Shown here piece after piece: positions 31,964 to 40,693 of a stretch of 64,000 nucleotides of DNA (within the stretch, counting starts at the first letter, position 1; the number at the start of each line of letters is the position of its first letter). A program made the position numbers and the translations under genes. The notes beneath the pieces are model-generated. The model was not told where the DNA came from. It was given only the letters and a program-made list of their open reading frames with translations, and ran no database searches. Source of the DNA: DATBGO01 sp036558005 (lineage in GTDB: Bacteria; Actinomycetota; Actinomycetes; Streptosporangiales; Streptosporangiaceae). The stretch is from assembly GCA_036558005.1 (NCBI GenBank), contig DATBGO010000350.1:1-64000 (forward strand). Direction: 5' to 3'.

Positions 31964-32854
31964 ATGGGGCTGGCGGACGCACACCACCCGCTTCATGGCG
32001 TTGGGGCATGGGCCAGCAACAACCTGCTCCAGGCGGTGCTGCTGGTAACCGGCACGATCCTGCTGACCAGGTTCGCGAACTGGCTGCGCGGCCGGATCAC
32101 CGACCGGATCGACGCTAGGGCCAATTCCACCGACGCGCTGGTGCGCTCGGAGGCGCTGAAGTACCGGCACTCGATCACCCAGGTGATCACCTGGACCGCG
32201 CTGGTGGTGATCTACTGCGTGGTGGCCGTGCTCACCTTCCAGCGGCTGGGCTTCCCGCTGTCCGGATTCATCGCGCCCGCCTCGGTGGCCGCGGTGGCGC
32301 TCGGGTTCGGCGCGCAGCGCATCGTGCAGGACATCCTTTCCGGGTTCCTGATCGTGACCGAGCGGCAGTACGGCTACGGCGACATCGTGACCCTGAACAC
32401 GACCACCAGCACCGCGACCGCGACCGGCACGGTCGAGGAGGTGACGCTGCGGATCACCAGGATCCGGTCGCTGAACGGCGAGGTGATCACCACCCCGAAC
32501 GGCCAGATCGTCCAGGTGACCAACCTGTCCAGGGACTGGGCCCGGGTGGTCGTCGACGTGCCGGTGCCGGTAAACGTGGACCTCAACCACGTCACCGACA
32601 TCCTGCGCCGGATCTGCGCGGAGATCTACCTGGACGAGCAGATGAAGCCGCTGCTGCTCGACTCGCCCAGCGTGATGGGGGTGGAGAGCCTGGAGATGGA
32701 TCACTTCAACCTGCGCGTGGTCGCGCGAACCCTGCCCGGCAAGCAGTTCGACGTCGGCCGGGCGCTGCGGGCCCGGATCACCCTGGTGTTCCTGCAGGAG
32801 GGGATCACCCTGCACGCCAGCCTGGATGCCGCCGAGCCGTCGGGGACCAGCTGA
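31964..32854 (+). CDS. mscS: MscS-family mechanosensitive ion channel
   Basis: The protein of 296 residues starts at ATG 31964, eight bases after GGAGG (31951-31955); the frame is open further upstream but is unsupported there. It has an N-terminal helix (NNLLQAVLLVTGTILLTRF), a second (HSITQVITWTALVVIYCVVAVLTF) and the pore helix ASVAAVALGFGAQRIVQDILSGFLIVTERQYGYGD, the MscS signature. A beta domain and cytoplasmic cage domain follow (NGQIVQVTNLSRDWARVVVDV). It should open under membrane tension to release solutes during hypo-osmotic shock. Its stop overlaps the next start (TGATG), pairing it with a small membrane protein. Confidence 0.9.
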   Translation: MGLADAHHPLHGVGAWASNNLLQAVLLVTGTILLTRFANWLRGRITDRIDARANSTDALVRSEALKYRHSITQVITWTALVVIYCVVAVLTFQRLGFPLSGFIAPASVAAVALGFGAQRIVQDILSGFLIVTERQYGYGDIVTLNTTTSTATATGTVEEVTLRITRIRSLNGEVITTPNGQIVQVTNLSRDWARVVVDVPVPVNVDLNHVTDILRRICAEIYLDEQMKPLLLDSPSVMGVESLEMDHFNLRVVARTLPGKQFDVGRALRARITLVFLQEGITLHASLDAAEPSGTS

Positions 32855-33228
32855 TGCCGCCCGTCCTGCGCAAGTACCTGCGGATCCGGACCTCCACCGC
32901 GGTGCTCACGATCTTCTTCGTCGCGGTGCTCGTGCTGTACTTCTACGTCCGGCCAGACGACGCCGGACAGGAGCAGGCCAAGACGCGGGTGAACCCCAGG
33001 GCCACGGTGCCCGCGCCGCTGCTCCCGTTCCCGTCCCGGTCCGCCAGCAGCACGCCCCGGCCCAGCCAGTCGCCACGGGGCAGCATCTCCCCGTCACGGT
33101 CCGTGACATCGTCATCGGGGTCCGCCACCGCGACGCCGGCCCCGTCGGGGTCATCATCCGGCCCGAGCTCGCCGGCGCCGGACCCGTCGCCGTCGCCGAC
33201 AACGCCGGCCCCTTCCACGGCGGGCTGA
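32854..33228 (+). CDS. Small single-pass protein with Ser/Pro-rich tail, coupled to mscS
   Basis: The 124-residue protein begins MPPVLRKYLRIRTSTAVLTIFFVAVLVLYFYVRPDD: a basic N-terminus and one transmembrane helix at about residues 14-32. A roughly 80-residue Ser/Pro/Thr-rich disordered tail follows. By charge bias the tail should be outside, where it might cross the cell wall. The ATG shares one base with the mscS stop, so the proteins are made together; an accessory or wall-anchoring role for the channel is inference. I recognise no family domain. Confidence 0.7.
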   Translation: MPPVLRKYLRIRTSTAVLTIFFVAVLVLYFYVRPDDAGQEQAKTRVNPRATVPAPLLPFPSRSASSTPRPSQSPRGSISPSRSVTSSSGSATATPAPSGSSSGPSSPAPDPSPSPTTPAPSTAG

Positions 33229-33318
33229 CCTGGTCCTCCGGCGCTGAGCCGACGGCACGATCGGGTCACATTGTGCCGACTACCTGCGGCGATGCGCAAC
33301 GTCGCCTATTGTGCCGAT

Positions 33319-34359
33319 GTGATCACCCCCGACGCAGAAGCCCTCCAGATAGCCCGATCCGTCGTCGTCGTCGACCCGCCAGGCAGCGGTCCCGGCATGT
33401 GGGCAGGCGGCCCGAGCGCGGTCCGCAGCGGCGGCGAGATCTACCTGGCGTACCGGCTGCGGCGGCCGGTCGGGCAGGGGCGGGGGTACGCGGTCGTGCT
33501 GGCCCGGTCCTGTGACGGGGAGCGGTTCGAGACCATCGCGACCATCGGCAAGGAGCAGCTGGGCGCCGAGTCGCTGGAACGGCCCATGCTGGTGCGGGCG
33601 CCGTCCGGCCGCTGGCGGCTGTACCTGAGCTGCGCCACCCCCGGCACCAAGCACTGGCGGGTGGAGGTGCTTGAAGCCGGCGACCCGGGCGGGTTCGACC
33701 CGCGCGAGCGCCAGGTGGTGCTGCCAGGCGACGCCGCCACCGCGGTGAAGGACCCGGTGATCATGTACGCGGGCGGCTGCTGGCACCTGTGGGCGTCGGT
33801 TCACCCGATCATCGACCCCGACCAGGCCGACCAGATGGTCACCTGCTACGCCACCAGCGCCGACGGGCTGGACTGGGGCTGGCACGGCACCGCGCTGCGG
33901 CCGCGGCGGGGCGAGTGGGACGCGCGCGGGGTGCGGGTCAGCGCGGTCAGGTTCACCGGCGACGGGGTCGTCGCGTACTACGACGGGCGGGCCAGCGCCG
34001 CGGAGAACTTCGAGGAGCGCACCGGCGTGGCGACCGGCCCCGGCCCGGCTGAGCTCACCGCGACCGGGTCGGTGATCGGCTCGCCGTTCGGCGGCGGCCT
34101 GCGCTACGTCAGCATCGTCGGTCTCGGCGACGGGCGGGAGCGGGTCTACTACGAGATGGCCCGGGCTGACGGCGCGCATGAGCTGCGCACCGAGCTGCGG
34201 TCGGCTCCGGCCGGCCTGGCCGGGGCCGATGAGCTGGCCGCCACCGCCGAGCTGGCCGCCGCGGCCGAGCTGTCCCGGATGGCCGAGCCGGCCGCGGCGG
34301 CCGGGCTGGCTGGAGCGGCGGAACTGGCCGGGGCCGCGGAAATGGCCGGCCCGGCCTAG
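33319..34359 (+). CDS. GH43/GH32-like five-bladed beta-propeller protein
   Basis: The protein of about 346 residues has blade-like repeats typical of the GH43/GH32/GH130 glycosidase clans: GMWAGGPSAVRSGGEIYLAYRLR, VVLARSCDGERFE, SLERPMLVRAPSGRWRLYLSC, TAVKDPVIMYAGGCWHLWAS and VVAYYDGRASAAENFEERTGVA. The conserved Glu (ESLERP) and Asp (VKDPVI) could be catalytic, but the substrate is unknown and there is no signal peptide. I use GTG 33319, six bases after TATTGT (leaderless-like); ATG 33292 is an alternative. The last 45 residues are an unusual Ala/Glu/Leu-rich helix (AELAAAAEL, AAELAGAAEMAGPA) not expected in the family. Confidence 0.72.
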   Translation: MITPDAEALQIARSVVVVDPPGSGPGMWAGGPSAVRSGGEIYLAYRLRRPVGQGRGYAVVLARSCDGERFETIATIGKEQLGAESLERPMLVRAPSGRWRLYLSCATPGTKHWRVEVLEAGDPGGFDPRERQVVLPGDAATAVKDPVIMYAGGCWHLWASVHPIIDPDQADQMVTCYATSADGLDWGWHGTALRPRRGEWDARGVRVSAVRFTGDGVVAYYDGRASAAENFEERTGVATGPGPAELTATGSVIGSPFGGGLRYVSIVGLGDGRERVYYEMARADGAHELRTELRSAPAGLAGADELAATAELAAAAELSRMAEPAAAAGLAGAAELAGAAEMAGPA

Positions 34360-34472
34360 CGGTCACCAGGCTGCCAGGGCCGGCCTGGCGCCCGCTGGCC
34401 AGGGCCCGCCTGGCAGATACGGCCGGACCGGGGCGGCCAGGCGGATACTGCCGCCCCGGGGCGGCCTGGCGG

Positions 34473-35438
34473 TCAGAAAGCGGCGGGGCGGCCGTTCTTG
34501 GCCTGGCCCTGGTCGGCCGGGCGCGCCCCGACAAGGCCGCCCGACTCGCCGCGCGGCAGCAGCCAGTCGCTGTAATCCTCCCCGGTGATGCTTTCCAGCA
34601 GCCGGATGTCGGCCTCGAACCGGGGGATGAGCGCCCGGCGCTGCGCCCAGGTCAGCGGGCGGCGCGGCGGGCTGTCGCGTTGCAGGGCCCGCTGCATTGG
34701 CTCGGTCGGCACGCCCGGGATCGCATACGCCACCCGCAGCGCCGCCGACAGCGCGCGATGGCGCAGCGTCCGCTCCGGGTGGGCGGTGACGTTCTGCTTG
34801 GGCACCTCGCCCACGACGCCCTGCGGCACCCCCAGGAACGCGCAGATCCGGTTCAGCACCGTCCCGGGCTGGTCGACCAGGGCCCGGTACCGGAAGACCA
34901 GCACCTGCTCGCGCGGGAACACCGTGTACAGGCGGGCCAGTTGCTCGCCGTACCGGCCGAGCGCCAGGTAATGCCAGAAATCCGCCCATCCCGCCCTGAT
35001 CCGGCGCTCTTCCTCGGCGCAGGCCTGCACGAAGTCGCCGACCGGATCGAGCCCGGCCGACCACAGGTGGGTCCAGTTCGAGTGCGCCCGCTCCACCGGG
35101 TCGCGCAGCACGACGATCAGCCTGGCGCCGGGGATGAGCGACCGGATCCGCAGCTGCGCGTCGTGCCGGTAGAGGTAGAAGGGAGTTGACTCGCCCCTCG
35201 GCAGGCTGGCCGGCCCGGCCCGGAACAGCGCCTCGTAGTCAGCGCGCCGCCACACGTGCTCGTGGTAGGTGCGCATGTCGCCGGGCCCGCCCCGGCCCGG
35301 CGGCGGCCCGTCGGAAAGGAAGAACTTGGGCTCCTTGACCGGCGACAGGTACAGGTACGGATGCCGGGCCAGCGCCGCGTGCAAGGCCGTCGTGCCCGCT
35401 TTCGGCGCGCCCGCCACGAAGAAGTCTGGCAGGGCCAT
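34473..35438 (-). CDS. Sulfotransferase family protein
   Basis: The 321-residue protein begins PDFFVAGAPKAGTTALHAALARHP, the 5'-phosphosulfate-binding loop of PAPS-dependent sulfotransferases. EPKFFLSDGPP and the 3'-phosphate-binding ARLIVVLRDPVERAHSNW follow, and then YGEQLARLYTVFPREQVLVFRYRALVDQP, the usual middle of bacterial Stf-like enzymes. It transfers sulfate from PAPS to an acceptor, in actinomycetes often a lipid or glycan; the acceptor is unknown here. Start: ATG 35438. Single gene between the beta-propeller and GNAT genes. Confidence 0.88.
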   Translation of the reverse strand: MALPDFFVAGAPKAGTTALHAALARHPYLYLSPVKEPKFFLSDGPPPGRGGPGDMRTYHEHVWRRADYEALFRAGPASLPRGESTPFYLYRHDAQLRIRSLIPGARLIVVLRDPVERAHSNWTHLWSAGLDPVGDFVQACAEEERRIRAGWADFWHYLALGRYGEQLARLYTVFPREQVLVFRYRALVDQPGTVLNRICAFLGVPQGVVGEVPKQNVTAHPERTLRHRALSAALRVAYAIPGVPTEPMQRALQRDSPPRRPLTWAQRRALIPRFEADIRLLESITGEDYSDWLLPRGESGGLVGARPADQGQAKNGRPAAF

Positions 35439-35585
35439 AGCGCTGTCTCCTCGGGGACTAGCCTGCTATCCCTACTATTTCACTAGGATTCTCGTCTTTG
35501 GATGATCCCTACCCGGTATCGAGCAGATGTCACCCCCGAAATCCGGCCAGGCCGATAGCCGGCCGGGAGGCGGAAGCCGGGCTGG

Positions 35586-36554
35586 TCAGGACGCGGCGGC
35601 CGGCCCGGGGAGAACAGCCAGCAGGTACCGCTGCTGCGGCTTGCCGGTGTGCGGGTGCGGCGCCGGCGGCGCCGGGTCGGTGACCCAGCCAAGCCGCTCA
35701 TAGAGTCGCATGGCGGCCGGATTGTCCTCGTATACCAGCAATTGCGCGTTCTGGTATCCCACGGCGGCCAGCTGGCTGGCCAGCGCCCTGAGCGTGATCG
35801 CGGCCAGGCCCTCGCCCCACCGGTCCGGCGCGGAGCCGAGGTAGCTGACCTCGGCGGTGCCGTCGCCGTCCGCCGCGGCCTGGCTGGCGGTCGCGAACGC
35901 CACCACCCGGTCGCCGTCGGCGGCCACGGTGAACTCGGCGCCCGGCTGGCTCAGCGCCTTGACCAGCACCGGCCGGGCCTGGGACAGCGCCGCCACCTCG
36001 TCGTCCCCGTCCCTGGCCGCGGTCGCCTCGGCCCAGAGCCGCGCGGCCGCGTCCACGTCGGCGAGCCGGCCCGGCCGCACCGTCACGAACGTCTGGATCA
36101 TCTCCTGCTCGAGCAGGCCGGGATCGTCCGGCCGCACCGGCTGGGTCTTGCCTGTCGAACGGAACCCGTGCCGCTCGTACAGCCGCACCGCGGGCATGTT
36201 GCCGACCGTGACCCACAGCGTGATCGACGCGTAGCCGGCCCGCCTGGCCCACCGCTGGACGGCGCGGACCAGCACGTCGGCGATCCCGCGCCCGCGCTGG
36301 CCCGGGTCGACCCACATGGAGACCAGCTCGGCCATGCCGTCGTCGATGATGCCCCCCACCATCCCGACGGCCTTCCCGTCCTGCCGCACCACGAACTGGG
36401 CCCGCCCGGCCAGCCGCCGCCGCCAGTCCGCCTCGGTCAGCCCGCTCTCCCCGGCGAGCGTCGAGCCGAACGCATGCGGTGCCTCGCCCAGCCCGGCCAG
36501 CCGGATCTCCCGGTACTCTCGCCAGTCGTCAGGTTCTAGTAGCTCTGCTTCCAC
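35586..36554 (-). CDS. Tandem GNAT acetyltransferase
   Basis: The 322-residue protein has two GNAT domains. The first (1-150) contains MAELVSMWVDPGQRGRGIADVLVRAVQRWA, the acetyl-CoA-binding RxxGxA loop, and NMPAVRLYERHGFRSTG. The second (155-322) contains VSYLGSAPDRWGEGLAAITLRALASQLA and NPAAMRLYERLGWVTDP. In domain two the loop is less canonical (DRWGEGL), so it may be catalytically weak. It acetylates an amine of unknown identity. Start is GTG 36554. It lies alone, downstream of the pnt operon on the same strand. Confidence 0.88.
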   Translation of the reverse strand: MEAELLEPDDWREYREIRLAGLGEAPHAFGSTLAGESGLTEADWRRRLAGRAQFVVRQDGKAVGMVGGIIDDGMAELVSMWVDPGQRGRGIADVLVRAVQRWARRAGYASITLWVTVGNMPAVRLYERHGFRSTGKTQPVRPDDPGLLEQEMIQTFVTVRPGRLADVDAAARLWAEATAARDGDDEVAALSQARPVLVKALSQPGAEFTVAADGDRVVAFATASQAAADGDGTAEVSYLGSAPDRWGEGLAAITLRALASQLAAVGYQNAQLLVYEDNPAAMRLYERLGWVTDPAPPAPHPHTGKPQQRYLLAVLPGPAAAS

Positions 36555-36712
36555 AGCCAGTTATCCTCGCCGTTGCCCGCGGCGGCCTCAAGCCGATTAG
36601 CGTCCTGGTGATCTTCGCCAGGCCGGGGCCGCTAGCCGCATCCGGGGCAGCGGCGGCAGTGGCATCGGGTCGCCGTCATAGCCGGGCACGCTGCCGGACC
36701 GGGCGGGCCCGG

Positions 36713-38125
36713 TCAGCCGACCAGTGTCTTCACCGCGCCGGCCAGGCTGGCCAGGGCCGCCTTGGCGTCGCCGAAGTACATGCTGGTCTTCGGGTTGACG
36801 TAGAGCTCGTTGTCGATGCCAGCGTAGCCGTGGCCCATCGAGCGCTTGATCACGATGATGCTCTTGGCCTGGTCGACGTCGAGGATCGGCATCCCGGAGA
36901 TCGCGGTACCGGGCCGCCGCGCGGCCGGGTTGGTGACGTCGTTGGCCCCGATGACCAGCGCGACGTCGGTCCTGCTGAACTCGGGATTGATCTCGTCCAT
37001 CTCCTTGAGCTGCGGGTAGGGCACGTTGGCCTCGGCCAGCAGCACGTTCATGTGACCGGGCATCCGGCCGGCCACCGGGTGGATCGCGTAGCTGACGTCG
37101 ATCCCGCGCGACTCCAGCAGGTCGGCCAGCTCGGCGACCTCGTGCTGGGCCTGCGCAGCGGCCAGGCCGTACCCGGGCACGATGATCAGCTTGCTCGCGT
37201 AGGCCAGCTGGATCGCCGCGTCGTCGGCCGCGATCGAGCGGACGCCAGCGCCCGCCCCGGTCACCGCGGCCGGCGCCGCGTCCCCGGTGCCGAAGCCGCC
37301 CATGATGATGTTGCCGATGGACCGGTTCATCGCGTCGGCCATCAGCTTGGTCAGGATGCCGCCGGACGCCCCGACCAGCGCCCCGGCGATGATCAGCGCC
37401 CAGTTGCCGATGACGAAACCCGCCATCGCCACGGCTGTGCCGGTGAACGCGTTCAGCAGCGAGATCACCACCGGCATGTCAGCGCCGCCGATCGGCATGA
37501 CCATGGAGACGCCGAACGCCAGCGCCGCGATGATGATCAGGACCAGGCCGGGCAGGCTCGGGGTGGCGATCAGGTAGCCGGCCGCGCCCAGCGCGACCGC
37601 GGCCAGCACCAGGTTGACGATCCGCTGGCCGCGGAAGGTGACCGGCGCGGAGTTGATCACTCCCTGCAGCTTCCCCGCGGCGATGATCGAGCCGGAGAAG
37701 GTGACCGCGCCGATGATGACGTCCAGCACGGTGGTGACGGTCGTCGACTCGGGCACCCCGACCGCCGCGTCGGTGAGCCGCGTGTAGTCGTGGATCGCGA
37801 CCAGCGCGGCCGCGCCGCCGCCCACCGCGTTGAACACGCTCACCAGCTGCGGCATCGCGGTCATCTGCACGTTCCTGGCGAAGTACAGGCCGGCCCCGCC
37901 GCCGACCAGCGCGCCGATGATCATCACCACCCAGCCGGTGGCGCTGATCGCGCCGGAGTGGATGACCAGCGCGAGGGTGGCGGCCACCGCGGCGACCATG
38001 CCGATGGTGGACGCCTGGTTGCCGCGCCGGGCGGTGGCCGGGCTGTTCATCAGGTGCAGGCCGAGCACGAAGCAGGACGCGGCGGCGACGTAGACGAGCT
38101 GGATGATCGTGTTGAAGGCGCTCAT
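36713..38125 (-). CDS. pntB: NAD(P) transhydrogenase subunit beta
   Basis: The protein of 470 residues starts at ATG 38125, overlapping the upstream gene by four bases. The N-terminal half has eight to nine transmembrane segments (FNTIIQLVYVAAASCFVLGLHLM onward). The C-terminal half is the NADP(H)-binding domain III (KLIIVPGYGLAAAQAQHEVAELADLL, the GYG motif; SYAIHPVAGRMPGHMNVLLAEANVPY; DVALVIGANDVTNPAA; INKRSM-like VIKRSMGHGYAGIDNELY). With PntA1 and PntA2 it couples proton flow to hydride transfer from NADH to NADP+, supplying NADPH. It is the last gene of the operon. Confidence 0.95.
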   Translation of the reverse strand: MSAFNTIIQLVYVAAASCFVLGLHLMNSPATARRGNQASTIGMVAAVAATLALVIHSGAISATGWVVMIIGALVGGGAGLYFARNVQMTAMPQLVSVFNAVGGGAAALVAIHDYTRLTDAAVGVPESTTVTTVLDVIIGAVTFSGSIIAAGKLQGVINSAPVTFRGQRIVNLVLAAVALGAAGYLIATPSLPGLVLIIIAALAFGVSMVMPIGGADMPVVISLLNAFTGTAVAMAGFVIGNWALIIAGALVGASGGILTKLMADAMNRSIGNIIMGGFGTGDAAPAAVTGAGAGVRSIAADDAAIQLAYASKLIIVPGYGLAAAQAQHEVAELADLLESRGIDVSYAIHPVAGRMPGHMNVLLAEANVPYPQLKEMDEINPEFSRTDVALVIGANDVTNPAARRPGTAISGMPILDVDQAKSIIVIKRSMGHGYAGIDNELYVNPKTSMYFGDAKAALASLAGAVKTLVG

Positions 38126-38454
38126 GGCCGCTGCCCGTCCTGGCCGGGCCCGCCGGTCGGCGCTGGCGCGCCCGGCCTGCGGTGGAACATCTTCAGCATC
38201 CGGCCGGTCACCACGTAGCCGCCGACCACGTTCATGGCCGCGAACGCGGCGGCGATGAACGCGATGATGTACCCGATGGCGTTGTTCGCGGTGACCGCGA
38301 TCAGCATGGCGCCGACCAGCACGATCCCGTGGATGGAGTTGGCCGCCGACATCAGCGGCGTGTGCAGGGTGGCGGGCACCTTGCTGATCACCTCGAAGCC
38401 CACCCACAGGCTGAGCACGAAGATGACCAGGTCAGTCAGAAGCGCCGTCGACAT
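38122..38454 (-). CDS. pntAB: NAD(P) transhydrogenase subunit alpha, membrane part (PntA2)
   Basis: From ATG 38454 the protein has 110 residues with three to four transmembrane segments (LLTDLVIFVLSLWVGFEVISKVPATLHTPLMSAANSIHGIVLVGAML, then IGYIIAFIAAAFAAMNVVGGYVVTGRML). This matches the stand-alone small alpha-2 subunit of three-gene transhydrogenases. The gene overlaps pntA1 by 23 bases and pntB by four, so all three are coupled. Longer frames to 38715 lie within pntA1 and are not real. The C-terminus ends in a Pro/Gly tail. Confidence 0.93.
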   Translation of the reverse strand: MSTALLTDLVIFVLSLWVGFEVISKVPATLHTPLMSAANSIHGIVLVGAMLIAVTANNAIGYIIAFIAAAFAAMNVVGGYVVTGRMLKMFHRRPGAPAPTGGPGQDGQRP

Positions 38455-39799
38455 TGGCGGTCCCTTCGGCGGACTTGGCGGGGGCGGACTTGGCGGAGGC
38501 GGGCTCGGCGCGGGGGGGCTCGGCGGGGGTGGGCTCGGCGGATTGGGGCTCGGCGGGGGCGGGCTGGCCGGACTCGGCGGGCCGGGCGGACTGGTCCGGC
38601 TGCGCGGACTGGTCCGGCTCGGCGGACTGGTCCGGCTCGGCCGGCGGGCCCGGATCAGCGGCACTGTCCTGCGCCTCCGGCGGGCGGAGTGCTGGGTGGA
38701 CGAGCCGCCCGCCATGGCTGATGACGACGCCCGCCAGCAGGTCGTCGGACAGGTCGACCGCCAGCGCGCCGTCGGTGACCATGTACAGCAGCAGCGAGCT
38801 GACGTTGCGGGAGTACGCCGCCGACGAGGCTGGCGCCATGCTGGCGGGCAGGCCGCTCGCGCCGATCACGGTGACGCCGTTCTCGGTCAGCACGGTCTCC
38901 CCTGGTACCGAGCCGGCCACGTTGCCGCCCAGCTCGCTGGCGCCCATGTCGACGACGACCGACCCGGCGGCCATCGACTTCAGCGCGTCGCCGGTCACCA
39001 GCAGCGGCGGGCGCCGCCCCGGCACCTGCGCGGTGGTGATCACGACGTCGTGGCGGGCGATGTGGCCGGCCAGCTCGTCCTGCTGAGCCTGGCGTTCCTC
39101 CTCGGTCAGCGCCCTGGCGTAACCGCCCTCGCCGCCCGCCGGGCCCACCGACGTCAGCTCGATGAAGGTGGCGCCGAGCGAGGCCACCTCGGTCTTGGTC
39201 TCGGGCCGCACGTCGTAGGCGGACACCACGGCGCCGAGCCTGCGCGCGGTCCCGATCGCCTGCAGCCCGGCCACCCCGGTGCCGAGCACCAGCAGCCTGG
39301 CCGGCCGGGCGGTGCCCGCCGCGGTGATCAGCAGCGGGAAGAACCGGCCGTACGCGCCCGCCGCCAGCAGCACCGCCTTGTAGCCGGCGATGTTGGCCTG
39401 CGAGGTGAGCGCGTCCATCGCCTGGGCCCGCGGCAGCGTCCTCGGGATCATGTCCATGCTGGCCGCGGTGACCCCGGCCTGCGCCAGCTGGCCGGCCAGG
39501 GCCTGATCGGACAGCGGCGCCAGCATCCCGAACAGCGCCTGGCCCGCCCGCAGCCCGGCCACCGCGGCCTCGCCCGGCTTGCCGACCATCAGGATGACGT
39601 CGGCGGCCCACGCCTCCTGGCGGCCGACGATCGCCGCGCCTGCCTCGGCGTAACTGCCGTCCGGTACCCAGGCCGCATCGCCTGCCCCGGACTCCACCAG
39701 CACGTCCAGGCCGGCTGCGCGCAGCTTCCCGACAGCATCGGGAATCAGCGCGACCCGGCGCTCACCGGGCGCGGTTTCCTTGACGACGGCGACCTTCAT
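38432..39799 (-). CDS. pntAA: NAD(P) transhydrogenase subunit alpha, NAD-binding part (PntA1)
   Basis: The 455-residue protein has the AlaDH/PntA N-terminal domain (VAVVKETAPGERRVALIPDAVGKL), the NAD-binding Rossmann core (LLVLGTGVAGLQAIGTARRLGAVVSAYDVRPETKTE) and GGNVAGSVPGETVLTENGVTVIG. It binds NADH in the cytoplasm. About 85 extra residues at the C-terminus form a Pro/Ala/Glu/Gln repeat (EPDQSAEPDQSAQPDQSA, then AEPTPAEPPRAEPASAKSAPAKSA), longer than in usual PntA1 and absent from most homologues I know. GAGG precedes ATG 39799 by about seven bases. Confidence 0.93.
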   Translation of the reverse strand: MKVAVVKETAPGERRVALIPDAVGKLRAAGLDVLVESGAGDAAWVPDGSYAEAGAAIVGRQEAWAADVILMVGKPGEAAVAGLRAGQALFGMLAPLSDQALAGQLAQAGVTAASMDMIPRTLPRAQAMDALTSQANIAGYKAVLLAAGAYGRFFPLLITAAGTARPARLLVLGTGVAGLQAIGTARRLGAVVSAYDVRPETKTEVASLGATFIELTSVGPAGGEGGYARALTEEERQAQQDELAGHIARHDVVITTAQVPGRRPPLLVTGDALKSMAAGSVVVDMGASELGGNVAGSVPGETVLTENGVTVIGASGLPASMAPASSAAYSRNVSSLLLYMVTDGALAVDLSDDLLAGVVISHGGRLVHPALRPPEAQDSAADPGPPAEPDQSAEPDQSAQPDQSARPAESGQPAPAEPQSAEPTPAEPPRAEPASAKSAPAKSAEGTANVDGASD

Positions 39800-39971
39800 A
39801 AGCGCGACCTCACGAGTCAGTTTCTGGGCAGTCCTACGAGTCGCCCGCAGGCTGCTATTACCAATAGCGTCCTTGCCTTGGCTGCGGCCAACGCAACGTT
39901 CCGGCCCGCCCGGGCCCGGCCGCTGAGCCTGCCTACAAGTGTGACTCTACTGGCCGGCCGGGCATGGTAGC

Positions 39972-40085
39972 GGACGGGCCGGCGCCGCCCGCCGCGGGGG
40001 CACCGCCGGTGGCCGGGGCCGTGCGGGCGGGCAGGGGGCCGGCGCGGGCGGGGGACGGGGACGGGCCGGCGCCGCCCGCCGCGGG
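39972..40085 (+). repeat. 27-bp perfect direct repeat pair
   Basis: A 27-base unit beginning GGACGGGCCGGCGCCGCCCG and ending CCGCGGG occurs at 39972-39998 and again at 40059-40085, 87 bases apart. It lies in non-coding DNA upstream of the pnt operon. Confidence 0.75.
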
Positions 40086-40134
40086 CCGGCGGATCCGCCC
40101 ATGTCCGCCAGCGCTGCCCGGCCCCGGCCGGTGG

Positions 40135-40188
40135 GGATGCGCTGGCCCCCTGCTGTCGTTGTTTCAGCGGCTCGGGGCCAGCGCATCC
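40135..40188. terminator. Perfect 15-bp inverted repeat
   Basis: GGATGCGCTGGCCCC (40135-40149) is perfectly complementary to GGGGCCAGCGCATCC (40174-40188). The 24-base loop itself contains GCTG...CAGC, so a longer structured hairpin can form. It may be a terminator or the fold of a small RNA; no gene lies close enough to tell. Confidence 0.5.
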
Positions 40189-40435
40189 GTTGCCAGCGCG
40201 GGACGGGGCGGGGCGATGCGGGGCGGGGCTGGCCGCGGGGATACCTTTAGGGCGGCCGGCCCGGCCGGCCCGGCGGGCATTGGGCGACGGGTAATTCCCT
40301 GGGTGAGGATTAACCGGGGCGCATGAGCGGGGGCAGTGATGATTTCGCCGGAAAAGGTGACCGGGGCGGGCAGCCGGAAAAGTGATCGCGAATGGTGAGC
40401 CTGGTTAACCGGCGCCGGGTGCCGGGCCGCGGGGC

Positions 40436-40693
40436 ATGACCGGCGAGCCGGAAGGACTCGCCGGGCGGCTCGCCGCGGCCCAGCGCATGCTGGCCGCGGC
40501 CAGCTTCGACGACCAGACGCGGGCCAGGCTGCAGCGCAGGCTCACCGCGATCTGCGACGCGGTGAAGCTGCCCGGGGCGGACACCGGCCGCTGCGCCAGG
40601 CGGCTTGACCTGCTCGTAGCTGACCTGCGGGACTGCGTGCAGAGCGGCCAGGACCAGGGCGGCCAGGACCAGGCCGGCGGGGCTGGCGGCTGA
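40436..40693 (+). CDS. Small hypothetical helical protein
   Basis: The 85-residue protein (LAGRLAAAQRMLAAASFDDQTRARLQRRLTAICDAVKLP, then RCARRLDLLVADLRDCVQS) is predicted almost wholly helical. It has a Gln/Gly-rich tail (GQDQGGQDQAGGAGG) from a short repeat. Codon position bias looks like a genuine gene, but I know no family and see no Shine-Dalgarno of quality before ATG 40436. Confidence 0.5.
   Translation: MTGEPEGLAGRLAAAQRMLAAASFDDQTRARLQRRLTAICDAVKLPGADTGRCARRLDLLVADLRDCVQSGQDQGGQDQAGGAGG

Larger units (their letters stand above)
39800..40435. other. Long GC-rich intergenic region
   Basis: No gene is supported over about 636 bases. It must contain the pnt promoter at its left end; I see no textbook match. 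It holds a 27-bp direct repeat (39972-39998 and 40059-40085) and a perfect 15-bp inverted repeat (40135-40188). A stretch at about 40337-40400 (GATTTCGCC...AAAAGTGATCGCGAATGG) loosely recalls the hairpin-repeat family seen elsewhere in the window. Confidence 0.5.
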
